DNA of 64,000 bases from Cryptomeria japonica (GCF_030272615.1 NC_081414.1:334745927-334809926), one strand, 5' to 3'. Numbered from the stretch's first letter, positions 12,501-23,514 are shown. A program made the numbers and translations. Notes: generated by a model from the letters alone, not told the origin.

Positions 12501-12867
12501 TATACTTAACCTCGTAGAACATCTAACACTTGCAAGATTTTGTCAGTTATTTTGTTGTTGCTAAGCATCGAGTACCAATGACATTTTATTTTCAAGAATC
12601 TCATTCAACACCACATATTCCTTTTTGACCTATTCATGCTTCTTTTCCTGTATGTGTTCTTTATACATGACCTCATTGAATATTACACCTCTACTTTAAA
12701 TTATTTTATGATTTTCAAAATTCCATTACCGATAACCAAAGTGATCCATTTCATATCCAATGAAGGTACACTTTTGAGATTTAGCATCAAGTTTGGTTCT
12801 ATTTTCTTTATCAACAGGTACAAAAGTGTCACAACCAAATGTTTTCAGAAAAGAATAATTTACTTTT

Positions 12868-13974
12868 TTACCAGTCCATGCCTCCTCTAGAATGCCACCA
12901 TCCAAAGGGTTTGAAGATCCTTTGTTTATCAAATAAGCAACAATATGTACAACATCTACCCAGAAATGTAGGGGCAGTCCAAACATGCAATCTCATGCTC
13001 CTAGAATGCTCCATGATAGTCTTATTCATTTTCTTAGACACACCGTTTTCTTGTGGGGTTCCTAGAACCATCTTCTGCCTTCAGATTCCATTGGAAGAAC
13101 AATAATCTTCAAATGTTTTGTTGTAATACTCACCTCCATTATCAGATCCGAGACACTTCAACCTTTTTCTTGTTTCATTCTCAACCAAACCTTTCCATTT
13201 CTTAAAAGTTTCAAAAATATCTGATTTGTGTTTTAGGAAATACACACATGTCTTCCTAGTTACATCATCTATAAAAATAACATAATAACAAGGGCCACTA
13301 AGAGATGATACTTGAGCTGGTCCCCATACATTTAAATGCACAAGCTCTAATTTCTCACTCTTCTCTTTCCCAGCCTTGATAAATCTGACTCTTTTTTGTT
13401 TACCATAAACACAGTATTTGCAAAAATCTAAATCAATTTGTTTTAGTCTCCACAAAAAATTATTAGAGTGAAGGATTTTCATCCCTTTCTCACTCATGTG
13501 CCCAAGTCTATGGTGCCACAACTTGGAATCAGTCCTTGTAACATCTATTGTAGTTGTCTCTACAACAATTTTTTTTGTAGCAGCCAAGATAGAATAAGTA
13601 TTACCAGTACACAAATACAATATGTCTACCTTTGCACCTTTTTCTACTACTAATGCACCTTTAGTGACCTTCCAGACATTGTCTATAAATGCAGCTATGC
13701 AACATTCACTACCCAGTTGACCTGCAAAAATTAAAATTCTTCTTAAATTAGGAATATGCCTTACCTCATATAACAACCAGTCATTTCCATTCTGCAACTT
13801 AATTTTTATCTTTCCTTTTTGAACAATCTGATAGGGCTCATAATCACCCAAATATACCTGTCCAAAATCACCTTCAACATAATCTCGAAAATATTTTCTA
13901 TGGGGTGTGGCATGAAATGAAGCCTCTGAATCTATTACCCAAGAATCATTAACATTATCTAAATACAGAATCAA
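12868..13974 (-). pseudogene. Copia protease and integrase (element B)
   Basis: The open stretch 13974-13081 begins with the protease segment WVIDSEASFHATPHRKY; the catalytic Gly of DSG is Glu here. GAG-pre-integrase follows with LWHHRLGHMSEKGMKIL and FCKYCVYGK. The integrase core reads LVHLNVWGPAQ, so the first catalytic Asp is Asn, then CLGSDNGGEY with the second Asp intact. It continues in another frame at 13071-12868 (VLGTPQENGVSKKMNKTIME), where the third catalytic residue (Glu) is present. A frameshift separates the two parts. Confidence 0.88.
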
Positions 13975-14377
13975 GGCATCTTGTAAAGTTTTGCTTGCAA
14001 CATTAGCTTCCTTATTATTATATTCATTTTTGTCTCTTTTTTTTTTTTGAGACCAACAATCTTTCTTTAAATGTCTCGACTTTCCGCGGTACTAGCAATC
14101 CTTTCTTCCTCTGGATTGAGAGTGTCTTTTATTTGACTTCCCTCGTGACTTCTCATGCCTAGGTTCTTTTCCTCTTTCCTTTGATATTCCCCTGTTCCCT
14201 ACATTCAAAACAATACCTGATGATGTTGAAGTCTCACCTATGTTTTTTCACCGCATTTCTTCCCTTAGGAAAACACCAACAACATCATCAAATTTCAAAG
14301 TGTTTGTACCAAAGACAGAGTTACTTACAACCATAACCAAGTTATTCCAACTTTCTAGCAAGGAACATAAGAGAGCC

Positions 14378-14806
14378 CTAACCTCCATCAAAATTAACTT
14401 TTACAAAAGTCAATTGGTTGGTAACTACATTGAATTCATTAAAATAATTTGCTACAGATCCTCCTTCACTCATTTTCATATTAAACAAATGCTTCATAAG
14501 AATTACCTTATTCGAAGCTGAGGGTTTCACATACAATTTAGCCAATGTTGCCATCATTTTTACAGTTGTTGTTACTTTTGATATATTGAATGCTACAGAT
14601 AATGCAAGGCACAACCAAATGGCTCCTAGTGCTTTTCTATTGAGAATATCCCAATATTCATCTAACATCACGATCAATCTCTTTGTCTTTCCTTCAAATG
14701 GCTGCCACAGATCCTTTTGATACAGGTATTCCTCCATCTACATTTTCCATAACTGATAATTCTGGTCGTTGAACTTTTCGACCTTGACTTTGGTTTCTTC
14801 CATTGC
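14378..14806 (-). pseudogene. Copia gag (element B)
   Basis: The start lies near 14806, by comparison with element C (both have an ATG-GAA pair followed by VEKFN..NYQLWKM). A TAG at 14738-14740 replaces the CAG found in C. The open stretch then runs from 14737 (MEEYLYQKDLWQPFEGKTKR) through the gag helices to 14378. A zinc-knuckle-like segment follows near 14060-14100 but is disrupted. It is capsid-like in role and non-functional here. Confidence 0.87.
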
Positions 14807-14850
14807 TCCCACTCAAATATGAAAGTCCCTGCCAATTTACAGAAATGCAT

Positions 14851-14863
14851 GGCTCTGATACCA
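14851..14863 (-). promoter_or_regulatory. Primer binding site of element B
   Basis: The minus strand reads TGGTATCAGAGCC two bases after the 5' LTR. It is complementary to the 3' end of initiator Met-tRNA. Confidence 0.9.
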
Positions 14864-14865
14864 AT

Positions 14866-15304
14866 CGTTAGGGTTTAAGCAATTCTGGAGCAAATACAAA
14901 TTTACAATTAAATGCAAATTTGAATACACAAAGATGAAGAAAAACACAACACAAAATAACACAAAGATTTAATGTGGTTCATCCAAGATGGGCTACATCC
15001 ACAGAACACAATCATCCAATCTTTTCTTTATTATTCAGTAAATCAGTACAACACCATTACAATGCCCTATGCACTCTAGTCGTTTATAACATGCAATTTT
15101 AGGGCAACATACAAAGTCGGCTAAAAAAGAATAAACCTAACTCTAAAGGAATATTCTCATAATCTTTTCCTTGTACTCGTATTCTCATACATGTACGAGG
15201 ATTTTGGGGGGAGTCTTCAACTCCCAAATGCTCCGGCCCTCCAGGCCGACACGTCCACCCAACGAGTGTACAATACTTGCATGATCACTCGCCTCATACC
15301 AACA
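14866..15304 (-). repeat. 5' LTR of element B
   Basis: The left end is CGTTAGGG on the plus strand, where TGTTAGGG is expected (one transition). The right end is CATACCAACA. It is about 37 bp shorter than its partner through small indels. Confidence 0.9.
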
Positions 15305-15383
15305 AGTACCTAATCAAGCCTAGTTGTCAGGACTTATTCACACATTCATAATTAGCTCTTTAGTTTATCCCTAAGTTAATCTT

Positions 15384-15394
15384 AAGGGGGGGGG
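15384..15394 (+). promoter_or_regulatory. Polypurine tract of element A
   Basis: AA followed by nine G residues stands immediately before the 3' LTR start TGTTGGAG. It is in the expected place for plus-strand priming. Confidence 0.88.
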
Positions 15395-15832
15395 TGTTGG
15401 AGTAATTTAAGGACACTTATCTAATTATTTACTAATTAGGTCCTTTAATTGTTTTCTCACTTAAGCTAAACTTAGGTGCTTTATTTTATCTAGGTGTTAT
15501 GCTTTTTTAGTCATAATTCACTTAGAGACACTTCTAGTTAGCTTGTTTAGCTTGAGGTTGAGCTTAATTTGGCTCCTACTTTGCATTGCTTTAGTTCTTC
15601 TAATTTTAGGATTAGGGCATCTCTTTCTTTCTATAAAAGCAAGTCATTCATTCATTGTAATTGTACCTCCAATGTTGTACACCTTCAATGTTGAATCTTC
15701 AATTCTTTTGTGTATTATACAAAATTCTTTGGTTGTTATAAAGCATACAATCTTTGCTTGATCTCTTTTGTGTGATAGGTATTTTTCTTGCAGATGATTC
15801 TTGGCTCCTGTGGTTGATTATCAACTTCTACA
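15395..15832 (+). repeat. 3' LTR of element A
   Basis: It matches 7575-8010 over its full length with scattered substitutions and small indels, and is followed by the AAAGG target duplication. Confidence 0.93.
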
Positions 15833-16302
15833 AAAGGGAATATGTCAAATGTGCGAGAATGCAAAACTAAGCTAGTAGAATGAATGGAAACAACTAGAAC
15901 AATAACACTAGCAACCTGATACAAAGATGAAACTGAAACACAAAGTATAGATCTGGAAAGGGTATTATGATGTGCACCTAATACTGAAAACATCCTAATT
16001 TGACTGGATAGGAGTGTTGGACATTCTGGTCCTAGTGATTGTACTGAGCTGAAATCTGCAAGTCTGGAAACTGAGTTGATCTAGACTTTGTCTATCAAAA
16101 TCTGCACCTGATTGGGGAGGACTGGGGCATTGGGTGCTCTAGTCCTGAGGACTAGGGTGCTTGGCACTTTGGTCTTGGAGATCCATGCCCTGATTCTGCA
16201 AATGGATATCTGGTTGTTGACTGAGACTTCCTTGAAATTGCCAGTTTCGATGGAATCTTGTACATGTACCTACAATTTAAAAAATGGTGTGTTTGCGGCT
16301 AT

Positions 16303-16768
16303 TGTTAGGGTTTCAAGCAGATCCAAACCAAATATGAACTAACAATTATATGCAGATTTAAATACAAAAGATAAAGAAATAAAATAGGACACAGATAACA
16401 CAGAGATTTAATGTGGTTCACCCAGAATGGGTTACATCCACCATACACAGTCATCCAATCTTTCTTACCCTCTAGCAAAAATAGTACATCAACCTTACAA
16501 TGCCTTAAGCATCCCAACCGCTTATAACATGTGTTTTTAGGGCAAAAACAAAGTCGACCTTTTTAGGGTTTTATTACAATGTCGGTTTTCATAAAAAAAA
16601 TACCCAAACAAATTTTTCTCGGGAGCTCCCGCCCCCGAACCCCCGCTTTTCTCGGGGGCTGCCACCCTCGAACCCCTACCCGGGGCCCAGCCCGGCTCGG
16701 CCCCGAACCCTAGCAAGGATACGTGCTGAGTGTACAGTACTTTGCTAATCAGTCACCACATGTCAACA
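16303..16768 (-). repeat. 3' LTR of element C
   Basis: It runs TGTTAGGG to TGTCAACA on the plus strand. It contains a GC-rich block (about 16610-16715) with two imperfect copies of a CTCGGG-GCT-CC-CCC-CGAACCCC unit. The partner LTR lacks this block. Confidence 0.93.
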
Positions 16769-16781
16769 ATCTCCCACTTGG
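16769..16781 (-). promoter_or_regulatory. Polypurine tract of element C, tandemly duplicated
   Basis: The minus strand reads CCAAGTGGGAGAT next to the LTR. A second copy with one change lies 39 bp further right at about 16806-16820. Element B has only one copy. Confidence 0.85.
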
Positions 16782-16904
16782 AGACTGATCAGGCTCCACA
16801 TTGAACAATCTCCCACTTCGAGACTGATACTACATGACACCACTCTACATGCAACATCCGCTAGATAAAACACTAGGACTTGACTGGTATAAAATCCACA
16901 ATTA

Positions 16905-17756
16905 TCAATCAAGAAGACCAACAGAAACTGATGAAGAGATCAACTTCTCTTGTGGATCTGCCTTCATGAACATATCGACAGGATTCTCACTTGTGTGAAT
17001 CTTCTCAAGCCGTAACTGACCCTCCTCCAAAACAGTCCTGATGAAGTGGTACCTAAGCTGAATGTGCTTTGTCCTTGAATGAAAAGCAGAGTTCTTTGCA
17101 AGATGAATGACACTCTGGCTATCAATATACAATGGGCGATCCTCCTGTGTCTGACCCAATTCCTCCAGAAAACATTGTAACCAAATCATCTCCTTGCTCG
17201 CTTCTGTAGCAGCAACATACTTAGCTTCAGTGGTTGAAAGTGCAACAACCTTTTGCAGCCTAGAAATCCAACTGACTGCAGTTCCCCCTATAGTAAAAAC
17301 ATACCCTGTAGTGCTCCTTCGTGAATCAATATCACCTGCCAGATCAGAGTCAACAAATCCACTCAGAGCAGCATTAGATCCTTTGAAACATAATGCCTTC
17401 GTAGTGGTTCCTTTCAAATACCGAAGGATACATTTTACAGCATTCCAATGTTCCATACTTGGATTACTCATAAACCTCCTCACAACTCCCACACCATGTG
17501 CAATATCTGGCCTTGTGCATACCACTGCATACATCAGATTACCAATAGCTAATGAATACGAGATGTTAGACATTTTCTTTACTTCTTCATGTGCCTTTGG
17601 GCACATCTCCTTAGTCAATTTGAAAAGACTAGCCAAAGGTGTACTAACTGCTTTTGCATCCTGCATGTTAAATCTTTTCAACACCTTCTTTATATATTCA
17701 CTTTGGGACAAATTCAAGGTTCTATTTTTTCTATCCCGTGTAATCCTCATACCCAA
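16905..17756 (-). pseudogene. Copia RT C-terminus and RNase H (element C)
   Basis: A 283-codon open frame. It starts in the RT thumb (SQSEYIKKVLKRFNMQDAK), passes LMYAVVCTRPDIAHGVGV, then enters RNase H with GFVDSDLAGDIDSRRSTTGY, VALSTTEAKYVAATEA and LYIDSQSVIHLAKN. These carry the expected acidic residues. The tail HSRTKHIQLRYHFIRTVL is typical of plant Copia. RNase H would remove genomic RNA during cDNA synthesis. This is the best preserved part of C, but it is joined to RT by a frameshift near 17755. Confidence 0.9.
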
Positions 17757-18628
17757 AATTTGTTTAGCTGCACACCCAAATCCTTCATAGAAAATGACCT
17801 GGCTAATTTCTGTTTAAAATCATTTATGTGTTCCATCTTAGAACTAACAACAAGCATGCCATCAACATAAAGCAACAGGATAATATAACTACCATTATCC
17901 AATCTCTTAAAATATACACAATGATCAGAATGACATCTATGATAACCATGTTCAACCATGAAACTATCAAATTTTAAATACCATTGTCGGGGTGCTTGCT
18001 TTAGGCCATACAAACTTTTCTTCAACCTGCACACCAAGTTCTCCTTACCTTTGACCTCATATCCCTGTGGTTGCAACATGTAAATTTCCTCCTCCAAATC
18101 TCCATGGAGAAAAGCTGTTTTCACATCTAATTGTTCAAGATGTAAATCATCTGCAACCACAAGACTAAGTACAGTTCTAATTGAAGTCATTTTTACAACT
18201 AGAGAAAATATTTCATCATAATCTATACCCTTTTTTTGTGCAAAACCTTTTACCACAAGTCTGGCCTTATATCTTTTCTGACCTCCTTCCTCCTCCTTCA
18301 GCCAATAAACCCATTTGTTAGGCAAGGCTCTTTTTTCTATAGGTAAAGGGACTAAGTCCCAAGTCTTATTTTTCATCCAGGAGTCCATCTCCTCTTTCAT
18401 GCCTAGCTCCCACTGTTGTTTGGCATCCACCTGCATTGCTTCTTCATATTCTTTTGGTTCACTAGAATCAGTTAATAATATAGAATACAAAGAAGGAGAA
18501 AATCTTTCAGGGGGTCTACTTGACCTCGTAGAACATCTAACACTTGCAGGAGTTTGTGGGATATTCTGTTGTTGCTGAGCATCAGGTACCTGTGGCATTT
18601 CATTTTCAGAAATCTCATCCAACACCAC
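17747..18628 (-). pseudogene. Copia reverse transcriptase (element C)
   Basis: A 293-codon open frame. After a Gln- and Pro-rich linker it reads KEEMDSWMKNKTWDLVPLP, ARLVVKGFAQKKGIDYDEIF, LEQLDVKTAFLHGDLEEEIYM, LKKSLYGLKQAPRQWYLKFD and LLLYVDGMLVVSS. All RT blocks are present, but the catalytic YVDD is YVDG (near 17860), as in element B. The first active-site Asp (in LDVKTAFLHG) is intact. The frame ends where it should pass into RNase H. Confidence 0.92.
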
Positions 18629-18643
18629 ATATTCTTACTTGTC

Positions 18644-20160
18644 CTATTCATGCTTCTTTTCCTGCATCTGTTCTTTATACATAACCTTCTCATTGAATAT
18701 AACATCTCTACTTCTAGTTATTTTCTTATTTTCAAAATCCCATAACCGATAGCCATATTCATCTATCCCATATCCAATGAAGGTACATTTCTGAGATTTA
18801 ACATCAAGCTTGGTTCTGTTTTCTTTATCAACATGGACAAAATCTTCACAACCAAAGGTTTTCAGAAAAGAATAATTTACCTTTTTACCAGTCCATGCCT
18901 CCTCTGGAATACCACCATCCAAAGGGGTTGAAGGTCCTCTATTTATTAAATAGACAACAGTATGTACAACATCTGCCCAAAAATGTAAGGGCAATCCAAC
19001 ATGCAATCTCATGCTCCTCACGCGTTCCATGATAGTCCTATTCATTCTCTCTGACACACCATTTTCCTGTGGAGTTCCTGGAACTGTCTTCTGCTTTCTA
19101 ATCCCATTTAAGGAGCAGTAATCTTCAAATTTTTTGCTGCAATACTCACCTCCATTATCCGATTTGAGACACTTTAACTTTTTTCCTGTCTCATTCTCAA
19201 CCAAAGCTTTCCATTTCTTAAAAGTTTAAAAAACATTTGATTTTTGTTTTAGGAAATATACCCATGTTTTTCTGGTTGAGTCATCAATAAAAATAACATA
19301 ATAACAAGAGCCACCAAGAGATGATACCTGAGCCGGTCCCCATACATTTGAATGCACAAGCTCTAACTTCTCACTCTTCTTCTCTTTCCCAACCTTGAGA
19401 AATCTAACTCTTTTCTGTTTACCATAAACACAGTTTTCACAGAACTCTAAATCAATCTTCTTTAGTCCTGGCAATAGATTTTTGGAGTGAAGGATTTTCA
19501 TCCCTTTCTCACTCATGTGCCCAAGCCTATGGTGCCACATTATCGAATCTGTTCTTGCAACATCTATTGTTGTTGTCCCTGTAGTAACTTTATCTGTAGT
19601 AGCTAGGGTAGAGTAAGTGTTACCAGTACACATATATAATGTGTCTACCTTCGCACCTTTAGCTACTACTAATGATCCTTTAGTGACCTTCCACATACTG
19701 TCTGAGAAGGTAACTATGCAACCTTCACTACCTAGTTGCCCTGCAGAAATTAAATCTCTTCTTAAATTAGGAACATGTTTTACCTCTTGCAGAAACCAGT
19801 CATTTCCATTCTGCAACTTGATCTTTATCTTTTCTTTTCCAACAATTTGACAGGGCTCATCATCACCCAAATATACCTGTCCAAAATCACCTTGAACATA
19901 ATCTAGAAAATATTTTCTATGGGGTGTAGCATGAAATGAAGCCCCATAATCTATTACCCAGGAATCATTAACATTATCCAAACATAAGATTAAAGCATCT
20001 TGTAGAGTATTACTTGCAATATTAGCTTCCTTACTGTCATTTTCATTTTTGTCTCCTTCTTTGTTTTTCCGAGACCAACAGTTTTTCTTTAGATGACCAA
20101 GCTTTCCACAGTACCAACAATCTTTCTTTCCTTTAGATTGTGAGCATCCTTTCTTTGACT
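18644..20160 (-). pseudogene. Copia protease and integrase (element C)
   Basis: One frame, interrupted by a TAA at about 19228 where element B has a sense GAA codon. It carries a zinc knuckle CWYCGKLGHLKKNC near 20085-20125, then protease WVIDYGASFHATPHR (DSG has become DYG). GAG-pre-integrase HHRLGHMSEKG and FCENCVYGK follow. The integrase core LVHSNVWGPA has its first Asp as Asn, then LKSDNGGEY and PGTPQENGVSERMNRTIME are intact. It ends with the chromodomain-less C-terminal segment FGCEDFVHVDKENRTKLD ... GYRLWD. The defects in protease and integrase catalytic residues make it inactive. Confidence 0.92.
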
Positions 20161-20164
20161 TCCC

Positions 20165-20839
20165 TCATGACTTCTCATTCCCAGGGCCTTTTCCTCTTTC
20201 CTTTGATCTTCCTCTGTTCTCCACATTCAAAACACTACCCGATGATGTTGGAGTCTCACTTGTGCTTTTCCTTCGCATTTCCTCACTTAGGATAACACCA
20301 ACAATATCATCAAATACCAAACTATTTTTACTAGAGACAGAGTTCCTTACAACCATAACCAAGCTATTCCAGCTTTCTGACAAAGAACATAAAATCAAGA
20401 GAGCCCTAACCTCTTCTGCAAAGGTAATTTTTACCGAAGACAATTGATTGGTAATTGTATTAAATTCATTTTAGTGCTCTGCTACAGATCCTCCCTCTCT
20501 CATTTTCAAATTAAACAAACACTTCATAAGAAATACCTTATTCGAAGCCGAGGGTTTCTCATACAACTTAGCCAATGTTGCTATCAAATCTACAGCTGTT
20601 TTTGCTTCTGTTATATTGAATGCTACAGACAATGCAAGGCACAATCGAATGGATCCCAGTGCCTTTCTATCTAAAATGTCCCACTCTTCATCTGACATTG
20701 TGGTCGCTTTCTTTGCCTTTCCTTCCAATGGCTGCCACAAATCCTTTTGATATAGGTAATCCTCTATCTGCATTTTCCATAACTGATAATTATGGCTGTT
20801 AAACTTTTCGACCTTGAATTTGGAATCCTCCATTGCTCC
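20165..20839 (-). pseudogene. Copia gag (element C)
   Basis: The start is ATG near 20835 (MEDSKFKVEKFNSHNYQLWK). Open stretches are 20842-20471 and 20443-20165 in one frame, separated by a TAA near 20468. The helical gag core (LCLALSVAFNITEAKTAVDL, KVFLMKCLFNLKM) is followed by a basic RGRSKERGKG segment. The frame then meets a TGA at 20165-20167 where element B has CGA. Confidence 0.9.
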
Positions 20840-20879
20840 CACTCAAATCTAAGAGTCCTGCCAATTTACAAAATACCTT

Positions 20880-20891
20880 GCTCTGATACCA
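20880..20891 (-). promoter_or_regulatory. Primer binding site of element C
   Basis: The minus strand reads TGGTATCAGAGC two bases downstream of the 5' LTR end (CCTAACA). This is the initiator Met-tRNA type. Confidence 0.92.
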
Positions 20892-20893
20892 AT

Positions 20894-21178
20894 TGTTAGG
20901 GTTTCAAGCAGATCCAAAGCAAATATGAACTAACAATTATATGCAGATTTAAATACAAAAGATAAAGAAATAAAACAGGACACAGATAACACAGAGATTT
21001 AACATGGTTCACCCAGAATGGGTTATGTCCACCATACATAGTCGTCCAATCTTTCTTATTATCCAGCAAAAACAATACATCAACCTTACAATGCCTTAAG
21101 CATCCCAGCCGCTTATAAGAATGCAAGGATACGTGCTAAGTGTATAGTACTTTGCTGATCAGTCACCACATTTCAATA
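20894..21178 (-). repeat. 5' LTR of element C, internally deleted
   Basis: It aligns with both ends of 16303-16768. About 180 bp, including the GC-rich block, are missing between CGCTTATAA and GCAAGGATACGTG. LTR pairs are identical at insertion, so the loss is later than integration. Confidence 0.9.
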
Positions 21179-23418
21179 GCTATATAGGGTTTTGTCTCAA
21201 TCAAAACCCTTGTTTTGGTGATTTCTACCTCCACAAATAGCCAATGTAATATTGAAAAGTGTGTGTGCCCTAGAATCTCATGTGTTTGTAAGATTCCTAT
21301 GAGCTAAAATGCAAAGTAGAGTTCTACTCTGTGTTTGGAGTAAAAACCCTAAATGAATGTAAATGTAATTCTTCAAATTATAAATGTTATATAGATCTAA
21401 ATAAATAATGTAAATCTAAAAATAAATTATGTGTAGATTTGAAACTCACATAAAGATATGAAAATAACATGAAACCATACCAATTCCTAAGGGAGAGGTA
21501 CAAGCCAATCAATGATCGGTGATCTCCTTATTATTCCTCAATATCTCTTAAAGCTTCATGAATGATGACAAATATTGATGAAGACTTGATGAATGATGAA
21601 TTTTCTAATTGTAGACTTCAAATAAACCCGTACTTTCACTTCACACAAGGATCTCCTTCAATTGCTAGATTCCAGACCTTCAAATGAGGGAAAGAAAAGG
21701 TTATACATATGAAATCCTAACTTTAATTTTGACCATAGGATGACTTAAAATTGATAAAAATTGACACAAAGTGGGGATTTAAACATTATAATACCACCAA
21801 ATTAAGCTCCCAAAATTCGGGGAGAAGTCAGGACCAAAATGGTACCATTCTAGTCTGACCAATCTTTTTTCAAATTTCTGTGGATGTGAGGTATTGTGAT
21901 TATAAAGTGAAATCCAACACGGTAGGTCAATCCAAGGTCTTTAGATATGTGAAAATATGCCTTGAATATTGAAATTGAGGCTTTATTAGGATTAATTCAA
22001 ATAAAACAAAAAGGGGCACACTTAGGGTTAAGGGCCCAATTTTATAATATATGAATTGAGGGGAGAAAACTTTAGATTTAATTAAATTAACAATTAAATG
22101 CTTAAAGGAGCCTTGAAAATGCAAAATGCAATGGGACACACTAAGGCAGGTGCTAACCTAAGCATGGAATTGGAAAACCCTAATTAAGGGTGTATAATTA
22201 ACGCTACATGTTTATACTCTGTGGACATTGCACTCCTATCTTTTTAGGTCCCTTGTGTTGTAGTTGATGTCTCTCATAATGACAGTAGGTTGGCAATGTC
22301 TCAAGACTAGTTAGGACCAGTTTAGAGAATGCTTTGCATTGCCTTGCATTGAATTTTATGTTATTGTAGCTTGGAGGGTATGCTTATAACACTTGTGCAA
22401 TGTCACAGTTCAAATTTTAGGTGATAAAGTGTTTGGAAGTGTGTCTGTTAATGTCTTATCTATTGATTGTGTTTCCTAGCATTCCAGTTTTGAAAAACTA
22501 TGTTTTAGTTTGGTTTTGCCAGATCATTTTTTCTTGACAGAGTGGAAAAAGTGTTTGAGGATGCTATTGAAAATTCATGGAATGCCTTTGTGATTCACAA
22601 GATGTTGGATGATTTGGTTGGTGTCGCATTTGTTCTAATGTTATTTTTCAGGGTAATTTACAATTATCTAATTGACATGACTTGTTCTCTTGCTTGCGGT
22701 GCATTTTCAGGGGTCTCCACCAACATTCGAGGATGTGTCAGGTTGTATTTGGGTCCTATTATGGCTTGTGGGGATATGCTTTTTGAGAATTCATTTGGAG
22801 GAAGTGATTTTGGGTCGATTGGTTGTGTTACATGTCTTGTCTATGTAATGCTACCCCATTGGTGACCTTGGAGGATTTGCGTCGATGTGTCAGATGATTA
22901 GGACTGCATTGGATGATGTGTTAAGATGTTTTAGGTCCTCTTTATCTTCTGGATAGGACCGTTTTCACCACAATTATGGTTTGTGGTCGACTTTGTGGGA
23001 TCACTTCTCATCCCCTATTTTGGCAAACTTAACTAATGTTTTAAGATGGCATGGATGATATATAAAGAAGATCAAATCAATTGCAAAAGGTGTGGATTTG
23101 AGAGTAAAATGTAAAAGATGCAAAAATGAAACAATAAGAGTGTGTGGTGGAAATATTGGAGCTTAATTGCCTAATGGTTGCTTGAGGCAGTGAGTTAAGA
23201 GCAATTATTTTTTAGGGAGATAGTTGGATGTTGTGATGTTGAAGGCATGTTTGAATTGTAACTCAAATATTCATGTATCTTGCTCAGAGATAGTTAGTAT
23301 CCTTAGCAAGTCCTTTGTATCTTGCCCTGAGGAAGTGATACTCAATTTTCAAGTCCTTACAAGAGTAGTGAGCTTCCCTAGGCAATGAGCCCTAACAAAT
23401 TATAATATTATTTATATA

Positions 23419-23420
<2 letters not shown>

Positions 23421-23514
<94 letters not shown>

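Larger units (their letters stand above)
10332..15304 (-). mobile_element. Copia-type retrotransposon B, nested in element A
   Basis: On the minus strand the order is LTR, primer site, gag, protease, integrase, RT, RNase H, polypurine tract, LTR. LTRs are 14866-15304 (5') and 10332-10807 (3'). The flanks AATAC (10327-10331) and AGTAC (15305-15309) look like a target duplication with one later change. At about 5.0 kb its length is normal for Copia. Its protein is close to element C and to the Tnt1-like group. It is full-length in structure but broken by stops and frameshifts. Confidence 0.93.
7575..15832 (+). mobile_element. Non-autonomous LTR retrotransposon A (hosts element B)
   Basis: Paired LTRs (436 and 438 bp, roughly nine tenths identical by eye) start TGTTGGAG and end TTCTACA. 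They are flanked by a perfect 5-bp target duplication AAAGG (7570-7574 and 15833-15837). A primer site follows the 5' LTR directly and a nine-G polypurine tract precedes the 3' LTR. Without the nested element B the copy is about 3.3 kb. Its only coding candidate is gag-like, so it must have moved using proteins from another element. Confidence 0.93.
16303..21178 (-). mobile_element. Copia-type retrotransposon C, nested in LTR D
   Basis: A complete minus-strand Copia of about 4.9 kb with LTRs at 20894-21178 (5') and 16303-16768 (3'), a primer site and a polypurine tract. A perfect target duplication GCTAT flanks it (16298-16302 and 21179-21183). It is the same family as B. Gag to RT stays in one frame, with stops near 20468, 20166, 19228 and 18640, and changes frame near 17755. 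Removing the element rejoins the GGCTATATAGGG of host LTR D. Confidence 0.95.
7410..22208 (+). mobile_element. LTR fragment D, split by elements A and C
   Basis: Three separated pieces (7410-7574, 15838-16302, 21184-22208; about 1.67 kb together) align in order with the reverse complement of 40221-41624. Shared landmarks are a TGTG start, AAGGGAGAGGTACAAGCCAATC, GGCTATAT-GGGTTTTG and a GCTACA end. Removing A and C with one target duplication each restores colinearity with the other copy. No clean 5-bp duplication flanks D itself (CAAAA left, TGTTT right), so it may be one LTR of a longer lost element rather than a solo LTR. It is non-coding. Confidence 0.75.

Noticed and set aside
17194-17790. 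198-codon plus-strand frame
   Set aside because: Antisense to the RNase H/RT of element C.
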